Positions 25,181-34,066 of a stretch of 64,000 nucleotides of DNA are shown here, piece by piece. The first letter of the stretch is position 1. Each line of letters starts with the position of its first letter. Below the pieces are notes generated by a model that made no database searches, was not told the DNA's origin, and saw only the letters and a program-made list of their open reading frames with translations. The position numbers and the translations under genes are program-made. Source of the stretch: CBDAQR01 sp965199055 (GTDB lineage Bacteria > Pseudomonadota > Gammaproteobacteria > Pseudomonadales > Halieaceae); assembly GCA_965199055.1 (NCBI GenBank), contig CBDAQR010000004.1:1364001-1428000 (forward strand), read 5' to 3'.

Positions 25181-26703
25181 TCCAGGGTGTAGTGCAGGCC
25201 GCGGCTCTCGCGACGCGAGATCGCACAGCGAATCATGAGTTCGGCAACCATAGCCAGGTTGCGCAACTCCAGTAAGTCCCGCGAGACCTTGTAATTGCTA
25301 TAGTACTCGCGAATCTCTTCCTGCAGGAGTTCAGCGCGATGCAGGGCGCGTTGCAGGCGCTTGTCGGTGCGCACAATCCCAACATAGTCCCACATGAACC
25401 GGCGCAGTTCGTCCCAGTTGTGAGAGATGACCACGTCTTCATCTGAGTCCGTCACTTGGCTTTCATCCCAGGCAGATGCGGTAGAAGGTGGCTCCACCTG
25501 GTGGAGTTTGGTGCTGATATCCGCTGCGCTCGCCTGCGCATACACCAGGCACTCCAAGAGCGAGTTACTGGCCATGCGGTTGGCGCCGTGCAAGCCGGTG
25601 CAGGCCGTCTCTCCAATGGCATAGAGATTGTCCAGGTCGGTGCGCCCGCTAGTGTCTACCACGACGCCACCGCAGGTGTAATGAGCGGCAGGGACTACCG
25701 GAATGGGCTGGCGCGTGATATCGATGCCAAACTCGAGACAGCGCTGATAGACGGTTGGGAAATGTGTCTTTAGAAAGTCGGCGTCCTTGTGGCTAACGTC
25801 CAGGTACAGGTTATCGCTGCCGGTTCGTTTCATTTCGTGGTCGATGGCTCTGGCGACAATATCCCGCGGTGCCAATTCCGCATCGGGATGAAACTTTGGC
25901 ATAAAACGAGTGCCGTCCGGCAGTTTCAGATGCCCACCTTCGCCGCGCAGAGCTTCGGTAATCAGGAACGACTTGGCGCTGGGGTGATACAGGCAGGTGG
26001 GATGAAACTGATTGAATTCCAGGTTACTCACGCGACAGCCCGCGCGCCATGCCATAGCTATTCCATCGCCGCTCGCGCCGTCGGGATTACTGGTATAGAG
26101 ATAGGCTTTACTGGCGCCGCCTGTGGCGAGGATGACGAACCGCGACTGAAACACCTCGACCTTGCCCGCTTTGTGATCGAGCACATACGCACCCTGGCAG
26201 CGACCATCCTTCACAATCAGGTCCACGGCAACCCGCTTTATAAAGATATCGATATTGTCCCTAGCCAACGAATTTTCCACCAAAACGCTGGAAATGGCCC
26301 GACCCGTGGCATCGGCTGCATGGATTACGCGACGGTGACTGTGTCCGCCCTCGCGGGTGAGATGATACTCGCCGGGTTTATTGGCTCCGCGCTGATCAAA
26401 GGCGACACCCTGGCCCACTAACCAATCGACCACCGCTGCGCTGCGCTCAACCACAAACTCCACGACCTCTTCGCGGCAGAGGCCGCCGCCAGCGGCAATA
26501 GTATCGGCAACATGGGATTCCACAGTGTCATCTTCATCGAGAACCGCGGCCATGCCTCCCTGTGCCCAGAAAGTCGAACCCTGAGTCAGCTCACCTTTGC
26601 TCAAAACGGCGACCTGGCAGTCATCGGGTAACTGCAGCGCAAGGGCTAGCCCAGCGGCGCCGCTACCGATGATAAGTACGTCGTGTTCAAACCGCTGCGA
26701 CAT
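25117..26703 (-). CDS. nadB: L-aspartate oxidase NadB
   Basis: NadB (528 residues) oxidises L-aspartate to iminoaspartate with FAD in de novo NAD synthesis. VLIIGSGAAGLALALQLP is the FAD dinucleotide motif; EGGHSHRRVIHAAD, LGGTGG-like TGGASKAYLYTSNPDGASGDG and PAAHYTCGGVVVDTSGRTDL are the flavin and active-site blocks. The helical C-terminal domain ends with SRRESRGLHYTLDYP. It is divergent from rpoE with 154 bases between them. The final 20 residues overlap ygfX on the other strand. Confidence 0.96.
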   Translation of the reverse strand: MSQRFEHDVLIIGSGAAGLALALQLPDDCQVAVLSKGELTQGSTFWAQGGMAAVLDEDDTVESHVADTIAAGGGLCREEVVEFVVERSAAVVDWLVGQGVAFDQRGANKPGEYHLTREGGHSHRRVIHAADATGRAISSVLVENSLARDNIDIFIKRVAVDLIVKDGRCQGAYVLDHKAGKVEVFQSRFVILATGGASKAYLYTSNPDGASGDGIAMAWRAGCRVSNLEFNQFHPTCLYHPSAKSFLITEALRGEGGHLKLPDGTRFMPKFHPDAELAPRDIVARAIDHEMKRTGSDNLYLDVSHKDADFLKTHFPTVYQRCLEFGIDITRQPIPVVPAAHYTCGGVVVDTSGRTDLDNLYAIGETACTGLHGANRMASNSLLECLVYAQASAADISTKLHQVEPPSTASAWDESQVTDSDEDVVISHNWDELRRFMWDYVGIVRTDKRLQRALHRAELLQEEIREYYSNYKVSRDLLELRNLAMVAELMIRCAISRRESRGLHYTLDYPNASSEPSDTVLQPTSRAP

Positions 26704-26807
26704 GCCTCAAAGCCCGAAATAGTGTATGTTAGTCAGATACTTAGCGTAGTGTGCCCTAGTATAAACAAGGAACGGGGGCACAGGTAGGTCAGGGGCTATT
26801 GTCTGGG

Positions 26808-26834
26808 GAACTTTTCCCCGAGCGTTGTATCTGA
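26808..26834 (+). promoter_or_regulatory. sigma-E promoter of rpoE (autoregulation)
   Basis: GAACTT (26808-26813), a 16-base spacer and TCTGA (26830-26834) match the extracytoplasmic sigma-E consensus exactly. The predicted start near 26840 lies about 18 bases before the GTG start codon at 26858. Autoregulation is the norm for this operon. Confidence 0.88.
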
Positions 26835-26857
26835 GGGTGCATGGAGAAGGGGTTACG

Positions 26858-27472
26858 GTGACAGCAGCTGAGACTGATCAGCAGCTGGTAGAGAAGGTAC
26901 AGTCGGGGGATTCACGCGCCTTTGACCTGCTGGTGCTCAAGTACCAATCGCGGATCATAGGGCTTATTTCCCGTTACGTGCAGGACAGTCACGAAGTGCA
27001 GGATGTGGCACAGGAGGCTTTTATCAAGGCCTATCGGGCCCTGCCGCGTTTTCGAGGCGACAGCGCGTTCTATACCTGGCTCTACCGCATAGCGATCAAC
27101 ACAGCCAAGAACCACCTGGTGTCTCGTGGACGGCGTCCACCCGGCACTGACGTGGATGTCGAAGATGCCGAATACTATGACACGGGTAGTGCACTGCGTG
27201 ACCAGGAAAATCCAGAGAACAGTCTGTTTCGCGACGAGCTGAGCGCAGTGGTGGATTCGGCCATCAGAGAGCTGCCAGATGATCTTCGCACAGCGGTAAC
27301 TTTGCGGGAATTCGATGGTCTCAGTTATGAAGACATTGCCGAAATCATGGATTGTCCGGTGGGGACGGTGCGATCCAGAATATTTCGGGCCAGGGAAGCC
27401 ATCGACAAACGAGTACAGAATCAACTGGAAGGCGGCAATGACCACCTGACAGAAGACCGGGGAGGAAATTAA
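26858..27472 (+). CDS. rpoE: RNA polymerase sigma-E factor RpoE/AlgU
   Basis: A 204-residue ECF sigma factor for envelope stress. Region 2 reads SRAFDLLVLKYQSRIIGLISRYV and AQEAFIKAYRALPRFRGDSAFYTWLYRIAINTAKN; region 4 contains LREFDGLSYEDIAEIMDCPVGTVRSRIFRARE (quoted in part for the HTH: GTVRSRIFRARE). GTG 26858 is selected because AGAAGGGG lies just upstream. A TTG at 26825 lies before the predicted transcription start and cannot be used from that promoter. The anti-sigma gene overlaps the stop by one base. Confidence 0.96.
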   Translation: MTAAETDQQLVEKVQSGDSRAFDLLVLKYQSRIIGLISRYVQDSHEVQDVAQEAFIKAYRALPRFRGDSAFYTWLYRIAINTAKNHLVSRGRRPPGTDVDVEDAEYYDTGSALRDQENPENSLFRDELSAVVDSAIRELPDDLRTAVTLREFDGLSYEDIAEIMDCPVGTVRSRIFRAREAIDKRVQNQLEGGNDHLTEDRGGN

Positions 27473-28086
27473 TGAGTGAACAAGTCAGGGAGTCGCTGTC
27501 TGTTCTTATGGACGGAGAGGCCAGTGAGTTGGACCTGGAGCGTGCGCTAAAGCACGTCGACAAACCCGAGGTGCGCGAGGCCTGGGTGCGTTATAACGCA
27601 GCCAGCAGAGCGGTGCGCGAGCCTGGCGCCATGCATCTGGATATCGATATCTCGAGTCGCGTTATGGCGGCGCTGGAGTCAGAGCCGGGCGCTGAATCCA
27701 TTAAACCTGTAGGTCGCTGGAAGAACTTCCTCAAGCCAGCGGCGAGCCTTGCTGTTGCAGCGTCCTTTTTTAGCGCGGTGATGGTGGGGGGGCAGTTCTA
27801 CGGTTTACCAGGAGCACCTGGCAGCGATACCTCCGAGGCCACGCTTGCCGGTGGCGTATCAACAGTCGGCATGGTCAATACGCTCGGTGGATCGGCAGTG
27901 CGCGCCGGTTACGCCACGCCAGCGCTGCGGCCGACGACGGCACCAGCGCGGGTGGATTACAACCAGCTTGCCCGGCAACGATTGCAGCGCTACATGCTTA
28001 ATCATACGGAAGAGGCCGCTCTCAATGTGCAACAGGGTATGATGCCCTTCGCGCGTGTCGCCTCATTTCAAGAGGTAGAAGACTGA
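27472..28086 (+). CDS. rseA: anti-sigma-E factor RseA/MucA
   Basis: RseA (204 residues) holds sigma-E at the inner membrane until cleaved under envelope stress. The N-terminal cytoplasmic domain has RESLSVLMDGEASELDLERAL, a match to the RseA N-terminal family. A membrane helix at about residues 86-104 (ASLAVAASFFSAVMVGGQF) precedes a periplasmic domain ending LARQRLQRYMLNHTEEAA, which would contact RseB. The ATG overlaps the rpoE stop by one base. Confidence 0.93.
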   Translation: MSEQVRESLSVLMDGEASELDLERALKHVDKPEVREAWVRYNAASRAVREPGAMHLDIDISSRVMAALESEPGAESIKPVGRWKNFLKPAASLAVAASFFSAVMVGGQFYGLPGAPGSDTSEATLAGGVSTVGMVNTLGGSAVRAGYATPALRPTTAPARVDYNQLARQRLQRYMLNHTEEAALNVQQGMMPFARVASFQEVED

Positions 28087-29043
28087 ATGGTATTGCGCGC
28101 TACAGCGGTGCTCGCATTGCTCAGCATATCCTGGGGTACGACCGCCTGGTCGGCCTGCAATAATGTGGATGAGACCGCTTTGCACTGGCTGGAACGGATG
28201 TCGCGCAGCCTGCGCGAAACCAGTTACCACGGTGTGTTTACCTATCAACACGGAAATTCTGTTCAGTCCATGCGCATCTCGCACTCTGTGGAGGGCAACG
28301 TGGAGACCGAGGAGGTCACTCGCCTGAGCGGCAGTGGCGCCAAAGTCATTCGCACCCAGCACCCACTGGATTGTATCCATCCGGGACACAAGCTGGTGCG
28401 TATTGGTGCCTTGTATGAGGAGAATACCCAGGAGTGTGGTGTCGCTGAGCACTATCGCCTCAAGATGGGTGGTAGTACCCGCGTCGCCGGGCGGGAAGCG
28501 GTTGTTATGAACGTTATGCCCGGAGATATGTACCGCTACGGCTATCAGATGGCTCTGGATACCGAGACTGGACTTTTGCTTAAGACAACGACGGTTGCTC
28601 AGGATGGCAAGGTGCTGGAGCGTTTTCAATTTGCCGACGTGGTGATTGGCCCGATGCCTAAGCTCGGCACCCGAGTCGACCTGATTCACCATGCCGCACA
28701 CACCCATGCAAGACACAAGTCCCAGCAAGCCTCGACCTCAGAGTTACCCTGGCGCATCAACTGGATTCCTTCTGGCTTTGTGCTTACCGCGGGTGATCAG
28801 GATTCGGTTTTCGACAAGACCTTTACCGATGGATTGGCCGTGTTCACCGTATATGTAGAGTCTGTGCCTGAACTCAGTGCACCGGGCGAGGGGCGTGCCC
28901 GCCAGGGTGGCACCACCGCCTATACGCGGGGCATGGCTGTCTCGGGAGAACCTGTGCTGGTTACTGTGCTAGGGGAAATACCGATTAACACCGCCAGGAT
29001 GGTTGCCGACTCGATCGACTGGAGTAGTCTCGATGTTAACTGA
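28087..29043 (+). CDS. rseB: sigma-E regulator RseB/MucB
   Basis: RseB (318 residues) is a periplasmic protein that binds RseA and senses envelope signals. A signal peptide covers residues 1-20 (VLALLSISWGTTAWSA). The large domain contains SRSLRETSYHGVFTYQHG and the LolA-like beta half-barrel, and the smaller C-terminal domain has WRINWIPSGFVL and FTDGLAVFTVYVE. It follows the rseA stop directly and overlaps rseC by 11 bases. Confidence 0.93.
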   Translation: MVLRATAVLALLSISWGTTAWSACNNVDETALHWLERMSRSLRETSYHGVFTYQHGNSVQSMRISHSVEGNVETEEVTRLSGSGAKVIRTQHPLDCIHPGHKLVRIGALYEENTQECGVAEHYRLKMGGSTRVAGREAVVMNVMPGDMYRYGYQMALDTETGLLLKTTTVAQDGKVLERFQFADVVIGPMPKLGTRVDLIHHAAHTHARHKSQQASTSELPWRINWIPSGFVLTAGDQDSVFDKTFTDGLAVFTVYVESVPELSAPGEGRARQGGTTAYTRGMAVSGEPVLVTVLGEIPINTARMVADSIDWSSLDVN

Positions 29044-29494
29044 GACAGCGCGGGTTGTTGCGGTGGAGGATGGTTCGATCTGGGTGGAAACCGTACGCCA
29101 GTCAGTGTGTGGCAGCTGCGCTGCGCAAAAAGGCTGCGGCCACGGCATTATGAATCAGATTGGCGACGGCACCCGTAATTATCTGCAGCTGTCGGCGACC
29201 AAGTTTCCGTCCGGTCGTTTTAAGGTCGACGACCAGGTAACCATCGGCATACCCGAACAGCTAATGGTGGCTGGGTCGGCACTGGTCTACGTGATACCGC
29301 TGATTGGCATGCTGGGCGGTGCTGCCCTGATGCCTCTGTTGGTGGGCGCAGGTTCTGAACTCAGTGCCATGCTCGGCGCCGGTCTTGGACTAGTGGCTGG
29401 CTTTGCTGCGGTCCGACTGCATGCCTGGTATTACCGCAACAGCAACGCACTGCAACCTGAACTGCTAGGCCTGGCACCATCGCTCGGCGACTGA
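29033..29494 (+). CDS. rseC: SoxR-reducing/sigma-E regulator protein RseC/MucC
   Basis: A 153-residue inner-membrane protein. An N-terminal cytoplasmic part holds the cysteine-rich motif CGSCAAQKGCGHG, and two membrane helices occupy about residues 75-120. RseC modulates sigma-E and belongs to a family that also includes RsxC-linked proteins. ATG 29033 lies within the end of rseB; the longer frame from 29003 lacks family similarity. Confidence 0.9.
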   Translation: MLTETARVVAVEDGSIWVETVRQSVCGSCAAQKGCGHGIMNQIGDGTRNYLQLSATKFPSGRFKVDDQVTIGIPEQLMVAGSALVYVIPLIGMLGGAALMPLLVGAGSELSAMLGAGLGLVAGFAAVRLHAWYYRNSNALQPELLGLAPSLGD

Positions 29495-29532
29495 TTTACC
29501 GAATCTTTTCTACCGATTTATGAGGAAATCCT

Positions 29533-30954
29533 ATGCATAAATCCGTCTATTCCTTGCTCAGCGGAGTACTTTTAGCTGCGCTCACATTGGCACCTCTACA
29601 GAGCGCTCAGGCGCGTAATGCCGGTTTGCCAGATTTCCAGCCCATCGTCGAGCAGAATACGCCAGCGGTGGTGAAAATCATGGTGGAATTCGGTGCGGGC
29701 GGCCCCCAGGCGGGCCGCGGTCAGGGTCCCGACGAGATTCCTGAATATCTGCGCCGCTTCTTCGAATTCCGCGGCGGTCCAGCGCCGCAACAGCGTCGGC
29801 CCATGCAATCGATGGGTTCAGGCTTCATCATTTCCGCAGACGGCTACATTGTGACCAACAATCATGTGGTCGAGGGCGCAGAAAACATTGTTATACGAAT
29901 GACGGATCGTCGTGAGTTCGATGCGGAAATCGTCGGGCTCGATGAGCGCTCTGACTTGGCACTTCTCAAGGTCGATGGCGAAGACTTGCCGACTTTGCGG
30001 CTCGGCAGACCCGGAGAACTGTCCGTGGGCGAGTGGGTGTTGGCGATTGGGTCGCCCTTTGGGCTGGATTACTCGGTGACTGCAGGCATTGTTAGCGCTA
30101 AGGGTCGCAGTCTGCCGACCGAAAGTAACGATAACTACGTGCCGTTTATCCAGACCGACGTCGCGATCAACCCTGGAAACTCTGGCGGACCGCTGTTCAA
30201 TCTTGACGGCGAGGTGGTTGGCGTGAATTCGCAGATATTTACCCGCGGGGGCGGTTCCATTGGCCTGTCGTTCGCGATTCCGGTTAGCGTCGTTGTCAAT
30301 GTCGTGGAGCAACTCAAGGAAAGTGGTAAGGTCATTCGAGGTTGGCTGGGCGTCACCATTCAGGATGTCGACCGCAATCTCGCCGAATCTTTCGGATTGG
30401 ATAAGCCGCGTGGCGCGCTGATTGCCCAACTGCAGGAAAACGGTCCAGCGGATAAGAACGGCTTGCAGTCGGGCGATATCATATTGCGCTTCGACGGCGC
30501 AGAAATTCTTACGTCGTCTGATCTACCCCACGTCGTGGGCCTGATCAGGCCCGGAACCAGTTCGAAGGTCGATATCATGCGTAATCGCCAGCGCCTGACC
30601 CTGGACGTCGAGGTGGGTGGCCTGGGCGCCGACGAGTCGCCGAGTCTTGCGGCCTCCGACCAGGCCGAGGGCACGGCGAGCAAGATTGGAATTACGGTCG
30701 AAGATATCAGTGAGCAACAGCAGTCCCGCTGGGGTATTTCCGGCGGGGTTGTTGTGGCAGAGGTGGTGCCCGGTTCCGTGGCTGAGCAATCCGGTATTCG
30801 CTCGGGTGATGTGATCACACTGATTAACGGCGCGCCCATTACCTCGGTCGATAGTTATGAGCGGGCGCTGGAACAGCTGGATGCGGGCGTCTCTGTGCCG
30901 GTGCGCCTGATCCGCCGGGGAACCCCGCTGTTTATCGCGCTCAAACCGGAGTAA
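29533..30954 (+). CDS. mucD: periplasmic serine protease/chaperone MucD (DegP family)
   Basis: A 473-residue HtrA-type protease for misfolded envelope proteins. A signal peptide covers residues 1-27 (ending SAQA). The trypsin-like domain has the triad H111 (NNHVVEGA), D141 (RSDLALLKV) and S217 (GNSGGPLFN). Two PDZ domains follow at about 275-365 and 385-470. The arginine-rich, glycine-rich segment after residue 55 resembles the LA loop. It ends the rpoE operon, as in the Pseudomonas algU-mucABCD order. Confidence 0.96.
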   Translation: MHKSVYSLLSGVLLAALTLAPLQSAQARNAGLPDFQPIVEQNTPAVVKIMVEFGAGGPQAGRGQGPDEIPEYLRRFFEFRGGPAPQQRRPMQSMGSGFIISADGYIVTNNHVVEGAENIVIRMTDRREFDAEIVGLDERSDLALLKVDGEDLPTLRLGRPGELSVGEWVLAIGSPFGLDYSVTAGIVSAKGRSLPTESNDNYVPFIQTDVAINPGNSGGPLFNLDGEVVGVNSQIFTRGGGSIGLSFAIPVSVVVNVVEQLKESGKVIRGWLGVTIQDVDRNLAESFGLDKPRGALIAQLQENGPADKNGLQSGDIILRFDGAEILTSSDLPHVVGLIRPGTSSKVDIMRNRQRLTLDVEVGGLGADESPSLAASDQAEGTASKIGITVEDISEQQQSRWGISGGVVVAEVVPGSVAEQSGIRSGDVITLINGAPITSVDSYERALEQLDAGVSVPVRLIRRGTPLFIALKPE

Positions 30955-30962
30955 CAGCCGTG

Positions 30963-30999
30963 GCGATTGTGCCCTTGATTGGGTACAATCGCGCCCTTT
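30963..30999 (+). terminator. long hairpin between mucD and lepA, terminator-like
   Basis: GCGATTGTGCCC (30963-30974) pairs with GGGTACAATCGC (30981-30992) in a 12-base stem with one G-U pair and a 6-base loop. Downstream sequence is T-rich but broken (CCTTTGTTTT). It likely ends the sigma-E operon. The right arm includes TACAAT, which could instead be a -10 for lepA. Confidence 0.55.
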
Positions 31000-31027
31000 G
31001 TTTTCAGGCACCCCGAGCCAAATCTCC

Positions 31028-32827
31028 GTGAGTAATCTGGATCTGATCCGCAATTTCTCCATCATCGCCCATATCGATCATGGTAAGTCGACTCTGGCCG
31101 ACCGCTTCATTCAGGTATGTGATGGCCTGAGCGACCGTGAAATGGCTGAGCAGGTGCTTGATTCCATGGATATCGAGCGCGAACGGGGTATCACGATCAA
31201 GGCGCAGAGCGTCACCCTTAACTACAAGGCAGCCGACGGCAATACCTACCAGCTGAATTTTATCGACACGCCCGGACATGTGGATTTTTCCTACGAGGTG
31301 TCGCGTTCTCTGGCGGCCTGTGAAGGGGCGCTGCTGGTGGTCGATGCTGGCCAGGGCGTAGAGGCGCAGTCGGTCGCGAACTGCTACACGGCCATCGAAG
31401 AAGGCCTGGAAGTGCTACCCATACTGAATAAGATGGATCTGCCCCAGGCTGAACCAGAGCGCGTCAAGCAAGAGATTGAAGAAATCATTGGTATTGATGC
31501 AACGGACGCCTGTGCTGTCAGCGCCAAGACCGGGCTGGGGGTGGAAGATGCGCTGGAATATCTCATTGCCAACATCCCTCCACCCGAGGGTGACCGCGAA
31601 GCGCCACTGCAAGCCCTGATTATTGATAGCTGGTTTGATAATTACCTGGGCGTCGTGTCTCTCGTGCGGGTCAAGAATGGTGTTCTGCGCAAGGGCGACA
31701 AGATTCAGGCCAAATCTATCGGCAAGGCGCATGGGGTCGATATCGTGGGTATCTTCACACCCAAGCGCGAAGAGACAGGCGTGCTGCAGGCGGGCGAGGT
31801 CGGCTTCGTTGTAGCGGGTATCAAAGATATCCATGGCGCACCTGTTGGCGATACCTTGACCCATGCCGCCACACCCGATGTGTCGGCCTTGCCGGGATTC
31901 CAGACGGTGAAGCCACAGGTGTATGCGGGTATTTTCACCATCTCATCCGATGACTATGAAGATTTTCGCGAGGCGCTTGCGAAGCTGACGCTGAACGACG
32001 CCTCGCTATTCTATGAGCCAGAGACTTCCGATGCTTTAGGGTTTGGCTTTCGTTGCGGTTTTCTCGGCATGCTGCACATGGAAATCATTCAGGAGCGGTT
32101 GGAGCGCGAGTACGATCTCGATCTGATCACTACCGCCCCGACGGTCATCTATGAGGTCGTGAAAAAGGACGGCGAGATTGTCACTGTCGATAATCCTTCT
32201 GCTTTGCCGGATAGCAATGAGATTGACGAAATGCGCGAACCCATCGTGCAGGCCAATATCCTGGTACCGCAGGAACACCTGGGCAATGTCATAACCCTGT
32301 GTGTCGAGAAGCGCGGGATTCAGAAAGACATGCAGTTCCTCGGGCAGCAGGTCTCTGTTGTATACGAATTGCCCATGGCAGAAGTCGTGATGGACTTCTT
32401 TGACCGCTTGAAGTCGGTCAGCCGAGGTTACGCTTCGCTCGATTATCATTTTGTGCGCTTCGAGCGGGCGGATCTCGCTAAGTTGGATGTGCTGATCAAT
32501 AATGAGCGGGTCGATGCGCTGGCCATTATCGTGCACCGTGACCAGGTACAATCGCGTGGTCGCGCACTGACCGAGAAAATGAAAGAATTGATACCTCGGC
32601 AGATGTTTGATGTCGCCATCCAGGCAGCCATCGGTGGCAAGATTGTTGCGCGTCAGACGGTAAAGGCGCTGCGCAAAAATGTGACTGCGAAATGCTATGG
32701 CGGTGATGTCACGCGTAAGAAGAAACTGCTGGAAAAGCAGAAAGCGGGTAAGAAGCGGATGAAACAGGTGGGCAGTGTTGAGATTCCCCAATCCGCGTTC
32801 CTGGCCGTGCTGAAAACGGATAATTAG
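31028..32827 (+). CDS. lepA: elongation factor 4 (LepA)
   Basis: EF4 (599 residues) is a ribosome-associated GTPase that back-translocates or aids initiation. G1 is AHIDHGKSTLADR, the switch II motif DTPGHVDF, G4 NKMD and G5 SAKTG. The C-terminal domain unique to LepA contains KGGKIVARQTVKALRKNVTAKCYGG (read as KALRKNVTAKCYGGDVTRK). GTG 31028 gives the exact family length; an upstream ATG lies in the intergenic hairpin region. Confidence 0.98.
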   Translation: MSNLDLIRNFSIIAHIDHGKSTLADRFIQVCDGLSDREMAEQVLDSMDIERERGITIKAQSVTLNYKAADGNTYQLNFIDTPGHVDFSYEVSRSLAACEGALLVVDAGQGVEAQSVANCYTAIEEGLEVLPILNKMDLPQAEPERVKQEIEEIIGIDATDACAVSAKTGLGVEDALEYLIANIPPPEGDREAPLQALIIDSWFDNYLGVVSLVRVKNGVLRKGDKIQAKSIGKAHGVDIVGIFTPKREETGVLQAGEVGFVVAGIKDIHGAPVGDTLTHAATPDVSALPGFQTVKPQVYAGIFTISSDDYEDFREALAKLTLNDASLFYEPETSDALGFGFRCGFLGMLHMEIIQERLEREYDLDLITTAPTVIYEVVKKDGEIVTVDNPSALPDSNEIDEMREPIVQANILVPQEHLGNVITLCVEKRGIQKDMQFLGQQVSVVYELPMAEVVMDFFDRLKSVSRGYASLDYHFVRFERADLAKLDVLINNERVDALAIIVHRDQVQSRGRALTEKMKELIPRQMFDVAIQAAIGGKIVARQTVKALRKNVTAKCYGGDVTRKKKLLEKQKAGKKRMKQVGSVEIPQSAFLAVLKTDN

Positions 32828-32838
32828 CGGTCGCTTAT

Positions 32839-33678
32839 ATGGATATAGATTTTCCCTTAATCCTGGTCATTTTGGTATTTGGCAGTGGACTGATATGGCT
32901 GCTGGACCACCTGTTGCTAGCGCCTGGTCGCAAGCTGGCGCTAGCGCAGTTGCAGCGTGATTTTCCCGAGTGGGAAGTAGACGGAAGCTCTCAGCAGCGA
33001 GAATATCAGCAGCGCAGTGAATCCGCATCGCGCGAACCGATCCTGGTTGAGTATTCGAAGTCGTTTTTCCCGGTATTACTCATTGTATTTGTGTTGCGCT
33101 CTTTTCTCGTCGAGCCGTTTCAGATTCCCTCATCGTCAATGGTGCCCACGCTGCAAGTCGGCGACTATATCCTGGTGAACAAGTTCACGTACGGTATTCG
33201 TCTGCCCGTGATCCGCACCAAGGTAATGGATGTTAACCAGCCCCAGCGGGGCGAGGTCATGGTGTTTTTCCCGCCTCATATGAACGATACCTACTACATC
33301 AAGCGGGTCATAGGCTTGCCCGGAGACCATATCCGCTATACCAACAAACGCTTGTTTATCAATGGTGAGGAGGTCTCAGAAGAGTTGCTGGCGCAATTGC
33401 CTCCTTCCCGTCCACGCTATCGAATTAGCGAAGCCCAGTTGGGCGACGCGTTGCATCAGACTCAGACGGACCTGCGTCGTCGCAACGACGACTTCACCGT
33501 TACAGTGGAGCCCGGTCACTACTTCATGATGGGTGATAATCGCGACAACAGCAGCGATAGCCGAGTTTGGGGTCAGGTGCCGGAACGGGATATAGTAGGC
33601 AGGGCCTTCGCAATCTGGATGCACTGGGATTCGTTCTTCAGCTTACCCAGCTTCCAGCGAGTGGGATCGATCCAGTAA
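32839..33678 (+). CDS. lepB: signal peptidase I
   Basis: LepB (279 residues) removes signal peptides at the periplasmic face of the inner membrane. Two N-terminal helices lie at about residues 5-28 and 76-92. The catalytic serine is S100 in QIPSSSMVPTL and the lysine is K155 in YYIKRVIGLPGD. Box E reads MMGDNRDNSSDSR. The gene lies 11 bases after lepA. Confidence 0.97.
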   Translation: MDIDFPLILVILVFGSGLIWLLDHLLLAPGRKLALAQLQRDFPEWEVDGSSQQREYQQRSESASREPILVEYSKSFFPVLLIVFVLRSFLVEPFQIPSSSMVPTLQVGDYILVNKFTYGIRLPVIRTKVMDVNQPQRGEVMVFFPPHMNDTYYIKRVIGLPGDHIRYTNKRLFINGEEVSEELLAQLPPSRPRYRISEAQLGDALHQTQTDLRRRNDDFTVTVEPGHYFMMGDNRDNSSDSRVWGQVPERDIVGRAFAIWMHWDSFFSLPSFQRVGSIQ

Positions 33679-33692
33679 CACACGAGGTGAAT

Positions 33693-34061
33693 ATGAGAAC
33701 TCTCAAGCGCCAGTCCGGAATGTCGATGTTGGGTATTATCATCATGATCGGGCTCGTCTCCTTCTTTTTGATGGTGGTGATTCGTTTGTTGCCGCCCTTC
33801 ATGGAAGGCCGCTCTGTTAAGTCAGTCATTGAAACCGTTGCGCAAACCTCGAGCTCCTCGATGTCACTGGGAGAGGTCAATAAGAAGGTGACGTCCGCTT
33901 TGAATACCAACCGTATTGAGGGCATCAATCCCAATGACGTGAAGGTTTACCGCGACAAAGGCAAGATCATCATAGACGCCAATTATGAGAAGCGAACACC
34001 GCTATTCGAGGGCGTCGACGCGATACTCATTTTTGACGACCATATCGTCGAGATCGACTAA
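33693..34061 (+). CDS. DUF4845 family single-pass membrane protein
   Basis: A 122-residue protein of unknown function. The start MRTLKRQSGMSMLGIIIMIG resembles a prepilin-like or type II anchored N-terminus with one helix (residues 9-32), followed by a small soluble domain. The DUF4845 family is regularly found between lepB and rnc in gammaproteobacteria. ATG 33693 is chosen, with GAGGTGA upstream; a longer frame would overlap lepB by over 100 bases. The rnc start is five bases downstream. Confidence 0.85.
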   Translation: MRTLKRQSGMSMLGIIIMIGLVSFFLMVVIRLLPPFMEGRSVKSVIETVAQTSSSSMSLGEVNKKVTSALNTNRIEGINPNDVKVYRDKGKIIIDANYEKRTPLFEGVDAILIFDDHIVEID

Positions 34062-34066
34062 TCCCT

